From contig CM059622.1 of NCBI GenBank assembly GCA_030435675.1, positions 14,880,001-14,944,000 of the forward strand: a stretch of DNA of 64,000 bases, in the 5' to 3' direction. Below the pieces are notes generated by a model. The model had not been told where the DNA came from. It did not search any database and was given only the letters and a program-made list of their open reading frames with translations. A program made the position numbers and the translations under genes. Shown here piece after piece: positions 1 to 11,602 of this stretch. This DNA comes from Steinernema hermaphroditum. Taxonomy: Eukaryota > Nematoda > Chromadorea > Rhabditida > Steinernematidae. Numbering within the stretch: position 1 is the stretch's first letter; each line of letters starts with the position of its first letter.

Positions 1-1266
1 CCGTTGTTATCACGGCGGAGCTCAGAAGAATGTCGCCAACTCCGGCAGCTATTGTCTCCCACGCGTTGAAGTCACTTCTTGTGCGTACTCGCTCGGAGCC
101 GATCATGGATCTTATGAACGCCGAGCGTGGATGGACCCACTGCCTCAACCAGCAGCAGTTCACCATCGCCATCCGAGTGCTGATCCGCGCCTTCTGTGAA
201 TACCGGCCCCGCTGGATTGAGCCTCTCTGCCAGCTGATGATTGCGCGGATAAACTGCCTTCAAGAGGCGCAGAGGACAGCTGCCGTTGCCTCTCTGTCCG
301 CCTGCATTCCGAGTTGCCCCAACGCCAACGGCAAATTCGACTGCGGTCTTCTCGACGACATTGTGCAAGCGCTACTTATCGCGCAGAAGGATTCAAAGCT
401 GCTTATACGGAAATTGGCGATGCACGGCCTCGGAGAAGTGGCGCGAGTTTCCTACAGTGCGTCCGACGACCAGCCGTCGCCGAGCGAAGTCATCGCGCGG
501 TACAGCCGAGTGGTGGTAGAATCCGCTATGTCCGGGCTCGACGATACTCACGATCGCGGTGACCAGATAGCGATAGAGGCGGTGCACGTTCTGGACAAGA
601 TGGCGCTGATCGCACAGCAAGATTTGCTGAAACAGATTCTCCCGCAATTGCTTTTGAAGATCAAGCCGTGCTTCGAGAAGGTAGGACGTCACTTTAGCTA
701 GGATATTATGTGGACTATTGTAGGAAAGTTCCGAGTTGCGGACACTCGCCTTCAGTCTCTTCGCCGAACTAGGAGCACGCGTCGGCGATTGCGACGAATT
801 CCGGGACCATCTCCAGCAGAACATCGTCTCGATCTGCCTCCACTTGAACGATGAAGACATCAACGTGCAGCATAAGTGCGCTCATGTGCTAATCCAAACG
901 GCAGAGCTTTTGACGGCGGAGCCCGCGAAGACACTGATCAGTCAGGAGATCGAAGACAACAAGTCGCCTCGGAACTACATCGGCTTCTTGAAGGATTTCT
1001 CCATAATTTTCGCGCTCTCGTTCCCCGACAAGATCAACAACTACGCGCTGAGTTGCAACAATTACTTCAAGAGCTCTTCATCAAGAATCCGGATGAACGC
1101 CGTCCATATGACTGGTTTCCTCATGGCGGCGCTGACTCCTCAGCTCAGGGGTACACTCAGCAAGGAGCTTATTTTCTCGGGTCTCGTCCAGCTTCTCAAA
1201 GATACTAACGTAGATGTTAGGATGGCCACGGCACGGGCAATTTCGTGCCTACACGCTTTCGAGTGA
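1..1266 (+). CDS. MROH1/HPO-27-like HEAT-repeat protein, 3' end (partial)
   Basis: The reading frame is open from the window edge, so the 5' part of the gene lies upstream. Two exons are seen: 1-680 and 724-1266, joined in phase 0 across a 43-bp intron (GTAGGA...TTGTAG). The protein is a chain of amphipathic helices typical of HEAT repeats, with the C-terminal segment beginning ESSELRTLAFSLFAELG and containing LLHLND and VRMATARAISCL, resembling the C-terminus of maestro-heat-like proteins (MROH1; HPO-27 in C. elegans). Members of that family act on lysosome membranes. The stop is TGA at 1264. The assignment rests on recalled family resemblance; another HEAT-repeat family is possible. Confidence 0.72.
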
Positions 1267-1561
1267 TGCTGAACTTTGGCCGCTAACCACTCACTAGTCA
1301 TTCAATTGTTTCACTTTGCTATTGTGATATGTATTAAGCACTTTTTTCGGTTATGTACATATTCGGCTAATTTGTTAAATTTATGAATTTATTTCTCCTA
1401 CTTCGCACGTTTCCGGTTCGGCATCGTTGCTCAGCCCGTATTTCCTCTATTCCTCCATTTCGGTGACACTCTACAGCCTATGTCAATTTTCCTGTCGAAG
1501 CTCCGCGGCTCTACAGTACACTGTCCAGAAGCTCTTTTGTGGCTCTTTAGTTCAATTATTG

Positions 1562-1567
1562 TTTATT
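1562..1567 (-). terminator. polyadenylation signal AATAAA of zinc-finger gene
   Basis: TTTATT on the + strand reads AATAAA on the - strand, about 30 bp past the zinc-finger stop codon. Confidence 0.6.
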
Positions 1568-1595
1568 AAAAAAGCAAAAAACAATTCTAGCGAGG

Positions 1596-2084
1596 TCAGG
1601 GCTTCTGATGTTTCCGTTTGACGTGTTTCTTGAGGTAGATGGAGAGGGCGAAGCGCTTTTCACAGTGGGTGCACTGGAAGGTCTTCTCCGGGGAGTGAGT
1701 CTTCTCGTGTACGCGGAGGTTGCTGGCGTCGGCGAAGCGTTTGGGACAGAGGCGGCAGGCGAAGGGTTTCTCTCCCGTGTGGATCCGCATGTGGCCCGTT
1801 AGAAGGAACTTCCGCGAGACGGAGGCGCCACACTCGGGGCATTCGAACCTCTTCCGCGGCTTCTTTTCGCTCCCAGAAGAAGGCGGCGACTCCGGCGATA
1901 CGTCGGAAGACGAGCAATTCGGAGTGGAGGGCGTTCGCTCGTCTTGTGGAGTTGTTGGAGCAGAAGGAACTTCTGGAGGAGGCGCCACTTGGGCAAGATT
2001 CGCCGCTATGAGCTGCTGGGTACGGTAGTAGTGTCCCATCCAGACCGAGAAAAGCAATGCATTGAGAGGCCAGAAGTTGTCCAT
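1596..2084 (-). CDS. C2H2 zinc-finger protein, three fingers
   Basis: This single-exon frame of 162 codons starts at ATG 2084. The first 80 residues are low complexity (Pro/Ser/Thr-rich with EVPSAPTTPQ) after a hydrophobic start, MDNFWPLNALLF. Residues about 80-160 hold three C2H2 fingers: CPECG...HMRIH, CRLCP...HEKTH and CTHCE...HVKRKH. The first two are joined by a canonical TGEKPF linker, which argues for sequence-specific DNA binding. An AATAAA signal on this strand lies at 1562-1567, just past the stop. A further upstream exon is possible. I do not recognise an orthologue; it is probably a nuclear transcription factor. Confidence 0.8.
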   Translation of the reverse strand: MDNFWPLNALLFSVWMGHYYRTQQLIAANLAQVAPPPEVPSAPTTPQDERTPSTPNCSSSDVSPESPPSSGSEKKPRKRFECPECGASVSRKFLLTGHMRIHTGEKPFACRLCPKRFADASNLRVHEKTHSPEKTFQCTHCEKRFALSIYLKKHVKRKHQKP

Positions 2085-2217
2085 GGCTTTTCGATTCTTT
2101 CAAGTAGCGAAGAATTTCCACTACGTCTTATATGTGCTCAGAAGGTCGTTCTCCGCTGTGGGAGCACCCCTTAGGAGCCTGAACGCATAAGTATGGTGAA
2201 ATCGAGTTGGATCTTGA

Positions 2218-2506
2218 GGGGGAAGCATTGCTTTCAGCCCGACGGGGGACTACGGTACCAGCGCGGCTTCTTCTACGCTATTGTCGGCGTCCTCCGGTTA
2301 CCGTATATCTCCTTGCCGACGGCGACGAACTTCGTGCGCGGAATCTGCGCCCTCGAAGATTGCTGCTCACACAGAAGAGTCCATAACTGCCGGAAGGATT
2401 CCCAGATTTTTCGAGATTCGCAACGCCCAGAACCGGTCATCGATGCACCCAGATCCACTTCGCCTTCGGTTCGAATTACATCCCGAAGAAGGCCAACCAC
2501 CTTAGT
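2218..2506 (+). other. coding-like stretch, frame unresolved
   Basis: This GC-richer stretch lies between the zinc-finger and Tat-SF1 genes. A good acceptor, CTTTCAG, ends at 2237, and the frame from 2218 stays open to TAG at 2506. A second frame holds the plausible tudor-like string VTVYLLADGDELRARN but hits a stop at about 2394. No single frame matches a family I know, so it may be an exon, a decayed gene or chance. Confidence 0.25.
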
Positions 2507-2586
2507 GTATCATGCTGTCCCAAAATACATTGTATCACACAATTTGCCAAATTTAAGATTTTACTGGTTCTAAACAACTTCACATG

Positions 2587-4334
2587 TTACCCGTCGCAGG
2601 CTTCGTTTTGGGCAGCCGCGGGCCGCTCTTCGTGGTGCTCTTCGTCGGATGACCCACTTCCGGCTTCCAGGTAGTCGCTCCACTGTCGAAGTCGGCGCTC
2701 CCTCTGCTCCTCCGTTTCGGCGACCGCGTACTTCGTCTTTCCATCCCACAGGGATACTTCCAGCGCTCGACCTTTGACGACTCTTCCGTTCAGTGTGCGA
2801 ACCGCTTGATCGGAGTTTTCGACGCTTTCAAAGTTGACTGAGACGACGCCATCGGGGTTGTTCTAAACAGAGACAGATTAACGGAAGTTTATGTGGCGAA
2901 CTAGACTGTCATAGAATCGCAATATTGTCTAGTTGGCGGATCGTAGACCGGTCTACACAATAGATAAGTCTAAGTTTGAACAGATCTCGAACATGCGTCT
3001 AGTCTGAACTAGTCGAGACTCGAGTTGGCTATTAGACTGTCTAAGATGGTCTACACAAAACACTTACCTCATAGACAGTAACCTTCTTGACAACACCATA
3101 ACGCGAGCATGTCTCGGTGACTTCTTCTTTCAGCTTCTCACCAAACGTCACATCAGCTTCCATCTCATCCAACGTGAAAAGATTCTTGATTATGACGGTA
3201 CAGTCACTAATCGGACGATACGCCCTGGACTTTTCTGGCTCCCATTTGAAGTGTCTGTTCTGATTATCCTCGAAACGCTTCTTCTGAGCCTTCGTCAGCC
3301 GCCTGCGCTTCTTCGACGGATCGAACTCGCCTTTCAATTCGAAATGTGCCCGCTCCACTTTGATTTCTTCGTCACGAACGCGGCTACCGTCAAGGAGCTG
3401 CAGCGCAAGAGCGACGGACTCGTGCTTCACGTAGCAGCAGGTGCCGTCGCCTTTCAGATTTCCTTCCGCGTCTCGGTAGAGCTTCACTTTGGGTTTGTTG
3501 TTACGAGGGTCGCGCATGATAACGCCGCACTTTGCCATCAGTTCCTAAAAGATAAAAAAATATTAGTAAATTGCTAAACAGCTGCTCAGAATTTAACACC
3601 CTGTCTGGTCTCAACTGTCTACATAGTTCTTCGGCTGGTGTTTGTACGACTCAGGCAAATGCCTCCAAATATGTGCTTATGATAGCTGTCTACAGTGCCT
3701 GACACCAAAAACCCTCTATGTGAATCTGTGCGATTGTCTAGACTGTCACCAACGCCCCTTATCAACTTACCATGAATTCCTCGACGGTGAATTCCTCAGT
3801 TGGCAGATTACTGACGTAGACAGTCGTGCTCTTAGACTCGTCTAAGTCTACCCATCCAGCACCTCGCTTCTGCTTGTTCTCTTCGTGCTTTTCTCCCTTT
3901 TCTTCGCTTTTCTCTGACTTCTGGTCCTCTTCAGCACCGCCCTCTTTCTGTGCCGCCTCTTGGTTCTCAGCACCGTCGGCAGGTTCCGTCTGATCAGCAG
4001 CCGAGTAGCTTGCGTCGCCGTACTGCTGGCTGTAGCGCACCAAAATTTCGTCGTCCGGGTGCTCTTCCGGAATCCACTGCTTGCTCGTATCGTTCCACAG
4101 CATCGTCACACCGTTGACGACACATCGCGCCTGGCCGTTCGCTGCAGAAGAAGGTGCTGCGTCCCACTGTTTCTGAAAAAAGGTCATTTGTAGTCCAGTG
4201 GAAGGGGCTCTTACCGAGAGGGCAGAAACGTCTTCGGCCGAGATCGTCCTCCATTCGTCCTCGACGTACTCCATGAAGACGTCGCCACTCTTCGTCACCC
4301 AGCGGCCTTCGATCAGTCGACGATCGTCTCCCAT
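2587..4334 (-). CDS. Tat-SF1/Cus2-like U2 snRNP-associated splicing factor
   Basis: Four exons, 4334-4215, 4172-3771, 3544-3068 and 2862-2587, join in phase 0 to give about 424 aa. The start follows a CTTTCAG acceptor, consistent with trans-splicing. The N-terminal half is acidic and Lys/Glu-rich with two short W-containing modules (GRWVTKSGDVFMEY; VNGVTMLWNDTSKQW). RRM1 begins at STTVYVSNLP (about residue 160) and continues through a KKRRRLTKAQKKR linker to a second RRM/UHM-type domain starting at CTVIIKNLF. The final WDGKTKY segment is typical of Tat-SF1. HTATSF1/Cus2 proteins bind SF3b1 and help U2 snRNP function in the nucleus. The 42-bp first intron is in frame and stop-free, so its retention would add 14 residues. 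Confidence 0.85.
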
Positions 4335-5257
4335 ATTCTGAAAGCATCAGAAGTTCAGCATACAGTAACCCTTATCAAGAACACGCGCGATATACCGTAA
4401 TTGGTCAAAAGTAGCACACTGTATCTACATGACGCTGCCACGCTTACAAAAACATAATCCCCTGAAAACTACACTTTTTCCAGAGTTCAAATTCTCATTT
4501 TTTTGGCATTTTCGAAATCTCGCGCAAATTCTATTGTAACGGTTAACGAAGGCGGCAGGCAAGCCGTGTGGGGACCACCTCCCGCTATCTCGCTCGTTGC
4601 CTTGCGGGGAGAAGTTTCAATTTTCTCGCCTTCCAGTCAGCTTCTTGTTTTTTTGAATTTTGTTTTCCGCCTGTCTGCATACAAGTAGTATAATAGTATG
4701 CTGTCTACGAAATGCCGATGAAGCGATGCGGAGAACCTATTTGCAAGCAGTGCTTTTTCCACTCAAATTTTTGAATAAAATCTGATCAAATTTTCTTGCT
4801 TTTCCGTCAAACTTCTGTTCTAGACATCGCACCATTAACTGTTAACTGGCTGCACCTTCGGTGTATGTAAAAATTTGTAGTTTCATTTGAGTTGCGCTTG
4901 TAGATGTGGATAATTTCCGTCTTAATTTGGCTCTCGCTGTCACCTGTCATCGGAATCACTGTCACCCGCTTCTTTTTGGACGTTTTGTTGATATTGTCTA
5001 GACATGAGTGTATCAGACACTTCCGAAACTGTTTGAATGTCTGCCGCCCTATAGCCGCTGATGCAAGACATAATGTTGCGAAATAAAGCCTCCATCTGCG
5101 CGATTGTGACCTGGTGATTGGCGACCGGGATTGCGAAATGGGGGTGGTCGCGTGTCTCTGAGTTGCTCGGCGTTAGTCCAAGGGCGAGTATTGTCCTGAG
5201 TGGTGACTAACAAGCTTCAGAAACATTATTCACTGCTAACTTATCGTTTCGTTCCAG
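4335..5257. other. intergenic region with divergent promoters
   Basis: This gap separates the divergent Tat-SF1 (-) and stl-1 (+) genes. It contains a GC-rich patch at about 4540-4620 and one GTCTAGAC palindrome at 4996-5003. No gene or RNA could be supported; short open frames here look like chance. Confidence 0.5.
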
Positions 5258-6358
5258 ATGTTGTCCACCACCGCCCGTACATCTCGTCAAGCAGTGAGAC
5301 TGATCCTTGCTCAGCAGCAGCGGTTCGCTCATGCTCGCAACACAGTCATTAACTTCGTACCTCAGCAAGAAGCGTGGGTCGTTGAGCGCATGGGTCGATA
5401 CCACAAGATCCTGGAGCCGGTACGTCGGTGTCTGTTCGAAACTGCTCTTGCAACAAATTTCTTTAGGGCTTTAATGTTCTGCTGCCCATTATTGATCGGA
5501 TCAAGTACGTTCAGAGTCTCAAGGAAATCGCCATCGAGATACCACAGCAAGGAGCGATCACTGTCGACAACGTTCAGCTGCAGCTCGACGGAGTGTTGTA
5601 TCTTCGCGTCGTCGACCCTTACAAGGCGTCTTATGGGGTAGAAGATCCCGAATTCGCCATCACCCAGTTGGCGCAGACGACGATGCGTTCGGAAGTGGGA
5701 AAGATTAGTTTGGACACCGTCTTCAGAGAGCGCGAGCAGCTCAACATCAGCATAGTCGGTAGGGCAGTCTTGTCAGGCTCTCGTTGACGTCACTCGTACC
5801 TTCAGAAGCGATAAACAAAGCTTCCGAGCCCTGGGGACTTGTCTGCATGCGATACGAAATCCGCGACATGACGATGCCGGCGAAGATACAAGAAGCCATG
5901 CAGATGCAAGTCGAAGCAGAGCGTAAGAAGAGGGCCGCGATCCTGGAATCCGAAGGAAAACGCGACGCCGCCGTCAACGTCGCCGAGGGAGAGAAGCGCG
6001 CGCGAATCCTGAGATCTGAAGCCGCCATGCAGGAGAAGATCAACGAAGCGGAAGGTCAGAAGCGCGCCGTCGAATTGAACGTATGTAGCGGGTCTTCTAG
6101 CAATCTATCTCATCCCCACTGCTTTAGGCCGAAGCGCGAATGCGAGGTCTTGATATGGTCGCCTCCAGCCTGAACAAGGAGGGAGGTCAGAACGCTGCAA
6201 GCCTGACAGTCGCCGAGCAGTACGTGGGCGCATTCCACAACCTCGCCAAGGAGACGAACACCGTAATTGTGCCGCAGAACGTTTCTGATGTGAACGGAAT
6301 GGTGGCACAAGCCCTGTCCGTCTACAAGAAACTGTCGGGTCCCAGTAATCCAAAGTAA
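5258..6358 (+). CDS. stl-1: stomatin-like protein 2 (mitochondrial SPFH protein)
   Basis: Four exons, 5258-5419, 5467-5758, 5806-6080 and 6128-6358, encode about 319 aa; phases agree at each junction. The ATG follows a TTCCAG acceptor, as in trans-spliced nematode genes. The first 25 residues ([20 protein letters not shown]) are basic and Arg-rich, as in a mitochondrial targeting sequence. The SPFH core runs from [13 protein letters not shown] through [17 protein letters not shown] to [21 protein letters not shown]. It is followed by the long Glu/Lys/Arg/Ala coiled coil and the conserved tail with [24 protein letters not shown]2 organises prohibitin- and cardiolipin-rich inner-membrane domains. 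Length and order match the family. Confidence 0.95.
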
Positions 6359-6523
6359 TAGGTGTTTCTTAATTTATTGTTGTTAATTCAGTTCTTTTGT
6401 GAATTATTGCCATAAAATCGGCATTCAGATATGTTTTACACCTTATCTGGCCCAATGCACCAATCTGGTTGTTGGAAGGGACGACAGATGATAAGCATCT
6501 TCAATTTATTCTTGTTAATTGGC

Positions 6524-8689
6524 TCAGATTCTTATGTGAAATGTTCGGATAAAGTCGGGTGACCTTGAGACGACGTGCTCAAACTCAGCATATGAGATCT
6601 GTTCGTCACCGTCGAGATCTGCTTCCTCGATGATCTGAAACATCACAGACTGTTTTGAGACAAGCAGACCGTCTAGACCGACCCGTTCTATAATGAACTC
6701 CACCTCCTCGTCTGACAGTTCATCTCTAGTCAGACAGCGGATCATTTTGCTCAGATCGTCGTGCCCGAGCTGATCGTCTCCATCGTAGTCTAGACAGCGC
6801 GTCTACATGCCCGTTTTACTACCGTTACCCTACCGTATATGCGAAAAGCGTACTTCAACTTAAGTTGAAGAGGCGCCATCTCCGAGAAAACGGAAAACAT
6901 GTCGAGGAAGTCGTCGAACGTGAGGTTCCCACATCCGTCTTCGGAGAACACTTGAAGAATGCGGTGGCGGAATGGGTTCTCTCGGAGCTCGGGGATCTTC
7001 TCGATCTCATCGTAGGTGAGAGTGATTGTAGACGGTTGGTTGCCCTGCATGTTGTTGGGGATCTTGTTCGGGTTCAGCGCGTAGAACCGTTTGTAGAGGC
7101 GCATGATGTCTTTTCGCGTGAAGAACGTGCAGTCCTGGAACGATACAGGACTCAATTATGTCGTATTCGTATTATTCAATCCCCTCGAGAGATGTTGTCT
7201 TCGATTCAAGGGTCTCTTTTTCGGAAATGGAAATCGAAAGCACCTTTAGTCGCCTGACCGAATATATATCTTATGCATGGGATGTGTTTTCCCCGGGCGG
7301 TGGGGCTTGACGTATTATTTCCGGAAATCGTTCACTTCTTATCGCTGTGTCCAGTTGGGTGGACTTCCTTAATCGGAACCCGGATCTACCAAAGCTTGAT
7401 TTTTATGGTTAAGGATTTGGGTCCCTGAGCTTGTATTCCTACTGCAGTTTTTGCACAGATATGATGCGTACTATGTAAACGTTGATATGTGGAAAGCTTT
7501 CGTTTGTAAAGGACAGTTCCTGACAGGGGTGTTATTCAAGAACATCTTGCCTGTGTTGTTCGGAAAGTGTAAGGGCGCTGAACAATATTTATCCTTGTAT
7601 TTATTTTCAAACAAAAGGATGAATTGTTCGTGCTTGTTCATACTTTATGATTATTGGACAAACAAGATGATGTATTATGATGCGCAAACCTAACATAACT
7701 TCTATGGATAGCTGATTCTTGTGGACATACAATTTGCGAAACTTATGGAAGACTTAAGAAGTTTAAAAGCAATAACAGCTTTCGTACTTTCGACCGGTTT
7801 CCATACAGATCCCATACAGAAAAGGCTGTAATCTGTGGTGTTTACAGGTAGAGATTTCCTACGAGATTAATTTAAAAATTTCAGATTCTAACCAAGCTAT
7901 ACGTTACCGAGAATGCTGACATGAATTCGTGACAGTTCGGGTGGAAGTAGCGCACTGATGTGCCTGCTAGGGTCAACACGTAACGAAACTAATTTAACAA
8001 TGCGGTGACCTCGATATAACAAGCGCTTGACACATGTGACTCATATGTTAAAGTGATTCAATAAACGGGTTGGCATTAAAGGCAGTCATTTAGGCCCTTT
8101 TCGTTATCCGGTTTTCAAACATCTCGTTTATTTTATACGAATTTCATATCCATACAGTCTTTATATAACTGACGTTAAGTTAGGCTTTTATGAATTTGTC
8201 TCTTTTATAGACTCTTTTTTATGTGATCTCGGGGTTAGGTGTGTAGCAGACATGCCGACAAGCCGACTTTCGACTTTGCTAGCCGAATCGACTCGAACCA
8301 CCAAATTAAAGTCCGATAAATGAACTGACGTTGCAGGGTAACTGAAGTTATCATTAAGATTTATCTTGGTGTATTGATCAGATATTCATTCACGGACTCA
8401 GTCTTGAATTTCGACTTGACTCGCTTACGTCTTCGGTGCGAGCCGGCATCAGTGATCTGTATTAAGATTGATTTGATGTAGGGCTATTTGATAATTCTCA
8501 ATTTACTGCGGACCTTTATGTCCTGCGAAAATGAATTTTACATCCGAGTTTCAACTCTAAAACCCAATCCTAGTGTAACCCTGATCTTTCCCCATCGCTT
8601 ACCTGATACTCGTCCAGCTGATCCCTGGTGAAGACGCCCTGCTTCGAGAACATCTTCAGGTCGGTCAGCGAACTTGCGCTATTTCCCAT
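6524..8689 (-). CDS. calm-1: calcium and integrin-binding (CIB) family EF-hand protein
   Basis: Three exons, 8689-8603, 7134-6834 and 6789-6524, encode 217 aa, the usual CIB size. The start MGNSASS is an N-myristoylation signal and fixes the initiator, although the frame stays open for a further 83 codons upstream. TFFTRKDIMRLYKRF is diagnostic of the family. EF-hands are seen at EDGCGNLTFDDF, DYDGDDQLGHDD and DLDGDEQISYAEF (the last two look calcium-competent). C. elegans CALM-1 is the single CIB orthologue and binds membrane and channel partners at the cell periphery. Intron 1 is long (1.47 kb), while intron 2 is only 44 bp. Confidence 0.92.
7135..8602 (-). other. calm-1 intron 1, no gene seen
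   Basis: This AT-rich 1.47-kb intron has no convincing exon, tRNA or repeat. It is the only long intron of the gene and could carry regulatory elements. Confidence 0.5.
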
Positions 8690-10869
8690 GTTGGCGCGTG
8701 GACAATACGCAGTTTCGGCGCCGAAATATGAGGAGTAGAATTTTGGCTGTTGCCGGCGGCGGCCCCTTTGCGGCGCGTCAGCTGTGCGGCCTGGCCCGGG
8801 CCGGCGTCCGTTTCCTCCACCGTTAATTGATCGGACCGCCGGCGCCCCGAGGAGTCGTTTGGCCCAGTTCACTGGGCTGGAAGCGAACGCTTCCCTCTCG
8901 ACAGAGAGCTGCACTTTAGCGGTGGAGAGTTTGGGCACAAGCGGAGATGTTGCCCGCGCATTCCTGTGCGCATCTGTGGGAGGCTACAGTAATCGACGAG
9001 CAAAAACACTTTTATTAATTAAATCGAGCTTCTGGGAATTGCTCGTGGCACAGGAAGTGGTAGGCTGTGGGAAGCAATTAATTGTTGAGCAAATATTTAT
9101 CTCGTTTATGGGAATATGTTCATTGGTTATAATTACAAATGGGACATTCCATGGTTATCATACCCATGCATCAGGCAAGGCGGTCTGAAAAGTTGGATTC
9201 TCTTGAGAATTATAGATATTTTTAGGCGATAATCGCTTCCAATAATGTTTCATCGGATAACGGTAATCGTTTTTCTGTTTCCGTAGAAGGGCTATTTAAG
9301 GAAAGATGATTCAGTTAGCCTATTTCTATGACAGTTTGGGTCCTTTCCAGTGCAGGTGTGCACACTTGCACTGGATACTTTTGACTTGTTAACTAACATA
9401 AACTTCTACGAGCATCTCAAGTTTCGATCCGTCATCGCGTGTATGATATCGAAGAGTGACAATAGGTAAACAGTGGAACAAGCAAGTTTCGAAGGAACAT
9501 ATTTCAGCAGTCTTTCGTTAATGAAAGAGTCTGAACACTTATGAAAATGTTGGTCTTCGATAAGTTCTAGGACAACGAAAAGTCAATTCATTGGTGACTT
9601 CTAAAAAGGAGTATATTTTTAAATCTTATTTGATTTGTTAACGTTCGAAGCCGAAAATCATGGACAGCCCGCCCACAGGCAATGGACGTCGCTCGCTCGA
9701 AATTTCACCGAGTCCTGGGATTGAGGCTCGCTCAAAATCTTATAGCTTACATACATGAGCTTAAGCCAATCCCGTATATCAGACCCAATCCAAAGAATGA
9801 ATATAGAATTCGATTTTCTGGTCCTAAGTGTTAGTTCGCAGTCCTCAGCCTGGTCCGTTCGTCTCGTCCGTAGCACGCATATTTTCTACAGCGAAATTTG
9901 CTACGCCGAAACTAATGGAAACCTGGAAGGAATCCCTCCAGTAACAAGCCTCAACCGTACTTTGTCTCTTTAAGACCACCCTTTCGTCGTCTCTGCAAAC
10001 CGAATCTACTGTGAAAAAGAATGTTTGGAGTGGTACGCCCACTAATATTTTATTAAAAGGCAAACTCTTCTTTGCGCTGCAAACTGGACCTTTTTATTTG
10101 TGCTCATTTTAGTGGAAACCTGCTTTGTTTAAGATTTGCGCTTGACTGAAGTATTGCGGAGCAAGTTGAGCGCCTTTTACTGGTTCTAAATGACGGAATT
10201 CGCCATGGAGGAAGTCTGTGCTTTAGCTTTTTAAAGAAAGTCCCATTGATGCTGAACTTTGAGGTCCACTAGTGCAGTATCATGCGAAATTTAAGATCAA
10301 CTTTCCTGAGAAACAAGGACAGAAAACACTTTCTAGGCATCATTTACTATGCGATAAAAGTGACAGCTAGATGTAGGATGGAGTAAACAACTATTTCAGA
10401 ATTGGATGCTACATATTTTATTTGTTCTCCGTATTCCATTGCTTAGAATAGCTCGTGTCATCTCACATTTGTGGTGTCAATGACCATAGAAATCGTGAGT
10501 CAGTGTCACTGTAATCTGGCGAAGCCTCTCTTTGTCTTCCCAAACAATTGAAGTTCACCGTTTACGTCAAAGAATGGCTAGGGATTAACCTCAATAATCT
10601 GGTCATGTATACCACATGTGTTATCACATCTTCTGATTTTCGATCTGTTTTTTAACATTTCACGAACTGGAAAATTCAATTTGTTTCGCGCGCGGACTTG
10701 ACCGGACTTGACTGGCGCATAATGCGGTCCATGTCTGACTTCAGGACGTTTGGGATTTCGATTTCGATGTTTACATTCCGATTTTTTGGCATTTGCATTT
10801 TCGGAATTGTGCTTTTGGGAGAACGCGCCCGCCACTACTTAGGCGATCTTCAAGCAAATACAATCGCCA
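8690..10869. other. gene-poor interval upstream of calm-1
   Basis: The first 250 bases (8690-8940) are GC-rich and in frame with calm-1, and probably form its promoter or 5' UTR. The rest is AT-rich with only chance-length open frames. No gene, repeat or RNA is supported before the tRNA-Glu. Confidence 0.5.
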
Positions 10870-10941
10870 TCCCATGTGGTCTAGTGGTTAGGATTCGTGG
10901 CTTTCACCCACGCGGCCCGGGTTCGATTCCCGGCATGGGAA
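10870..10941 (+). tRNA. tRNA-Glu (TTC)
   Basis: This 72-nt cloverleaf has acceptor TCCCATG/CATGGGA, anticodon stem CGTGG/CCACG with loop CTTTCAC, and a GGTTCGATTCC T-arm. Internal A (TGGTCTAGTGG) and B boxes are intact, and a T-run terminator follows. It is one of four near-identical copies in the window. Confidence 0.96.
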
Positions 10942-11385
10942 GAACTTTTTTAATTCACGTTTTTTCCAATTCACATCTTTTTATAGTCATATGACGTGGA
11001 TCGTCGAACTTGGTTAGCCCTCGCGGCGTGCGCGACCCACTCACGTGGATGAAATCCGCCGTAAAACACGATGTTGCCCTCTAGGTGCCAGATTTATTTG
11101 CCACACTATGACTCTAGTCCCTAAAGTGTTTTCCCCGCCATCGCCCTAATTCCTGAATATCCCGCCATCAAAGCAGCCGTCCAATTTTCCACTTCATATC
11201 GTAGCGCGGATGTTTTCGTCGCAGTCCAGTACCCCCGAAAACGTTTCGACTTCCCGTCAACCTACCTACGCGTTCTGACCCCGTTTGGCACCGTAGATCG
11301 CCCTCCTCGTTAAGCTCTATTCTGACCTTTGTTTCATAAGACGCACATTGTCATAACTGAGCCGTGACTATGCCCTTTGTTTTTG

Positions 11386-11393
11386 TATAAATA
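11386..11393 (+). promoter_or_regulatory. TATA box of small secreted-peptide gene
   Basis: TATAAATA lies about 50 bp before the ATG at 11443, the spacing expected for a short 5' leader. Confidence 0.5.
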
Positions 11394-11442
11394 ACCCCCC
11401 TTTAAGCCCTTCTCTCCATTCCTTCGCTAGGTAGTCGCCGCC

Positions 11443-11598
11443 ATGTTCGCCACTGTGCTCATCGCCGCTCTCGTCGTGCTCTCCGCGATTCCGAAGGAGA
11501 CCGAAGCGATGGGAGGAATCATGCTGTTCACACCGTGCTCCTCCGGGGACCCGAAGGAATGTCGTCTCTTCAAAAGGGCCTTCATGCCGTTGAGGTAA
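11443..11598 (+). CDS. small secreted peptide, 51 aa
   Basis: The ATG begins a classic signal peptide, MFATVLIAALVVLSAIP. A short mature part follows with two cysteines (TPCSSGDPKECRLF) and a basic LFKRAF motif that could be a processing site. GC-rich codons stand out from the AT-rich surroundings, a TATA box sits 50 bp upstream, and AATAAA overlaps the region just after the stop (11597-11602). I do not recognise the family; candidates are a neuropeptide-like, antimicrobial or cuticle-associated peptide. A GT after TTGAG could instead be a splice donor to a further exon. Confidence 0.55.
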   Translation: MFATVLIAALVVLSAIPKETEAMGGIMLFTPCSSGDPKECRLFKRAFMPLR

Positions 11599-11602
11599 TA
11601 AA

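Noticed and set aside
5091..5216. Possible structured RNA before stl-1
   Set aside because: GC-rich with some box-like strings, but no convincing C/D, H/ACA or snRNA features.
8690..8938. In-frame 83-codon upstream extension of calm-1
   Set aside because: The MGNSASS start is a myristoylation signal and matches the family start; the extension is low-complexity GC-rich sequence.
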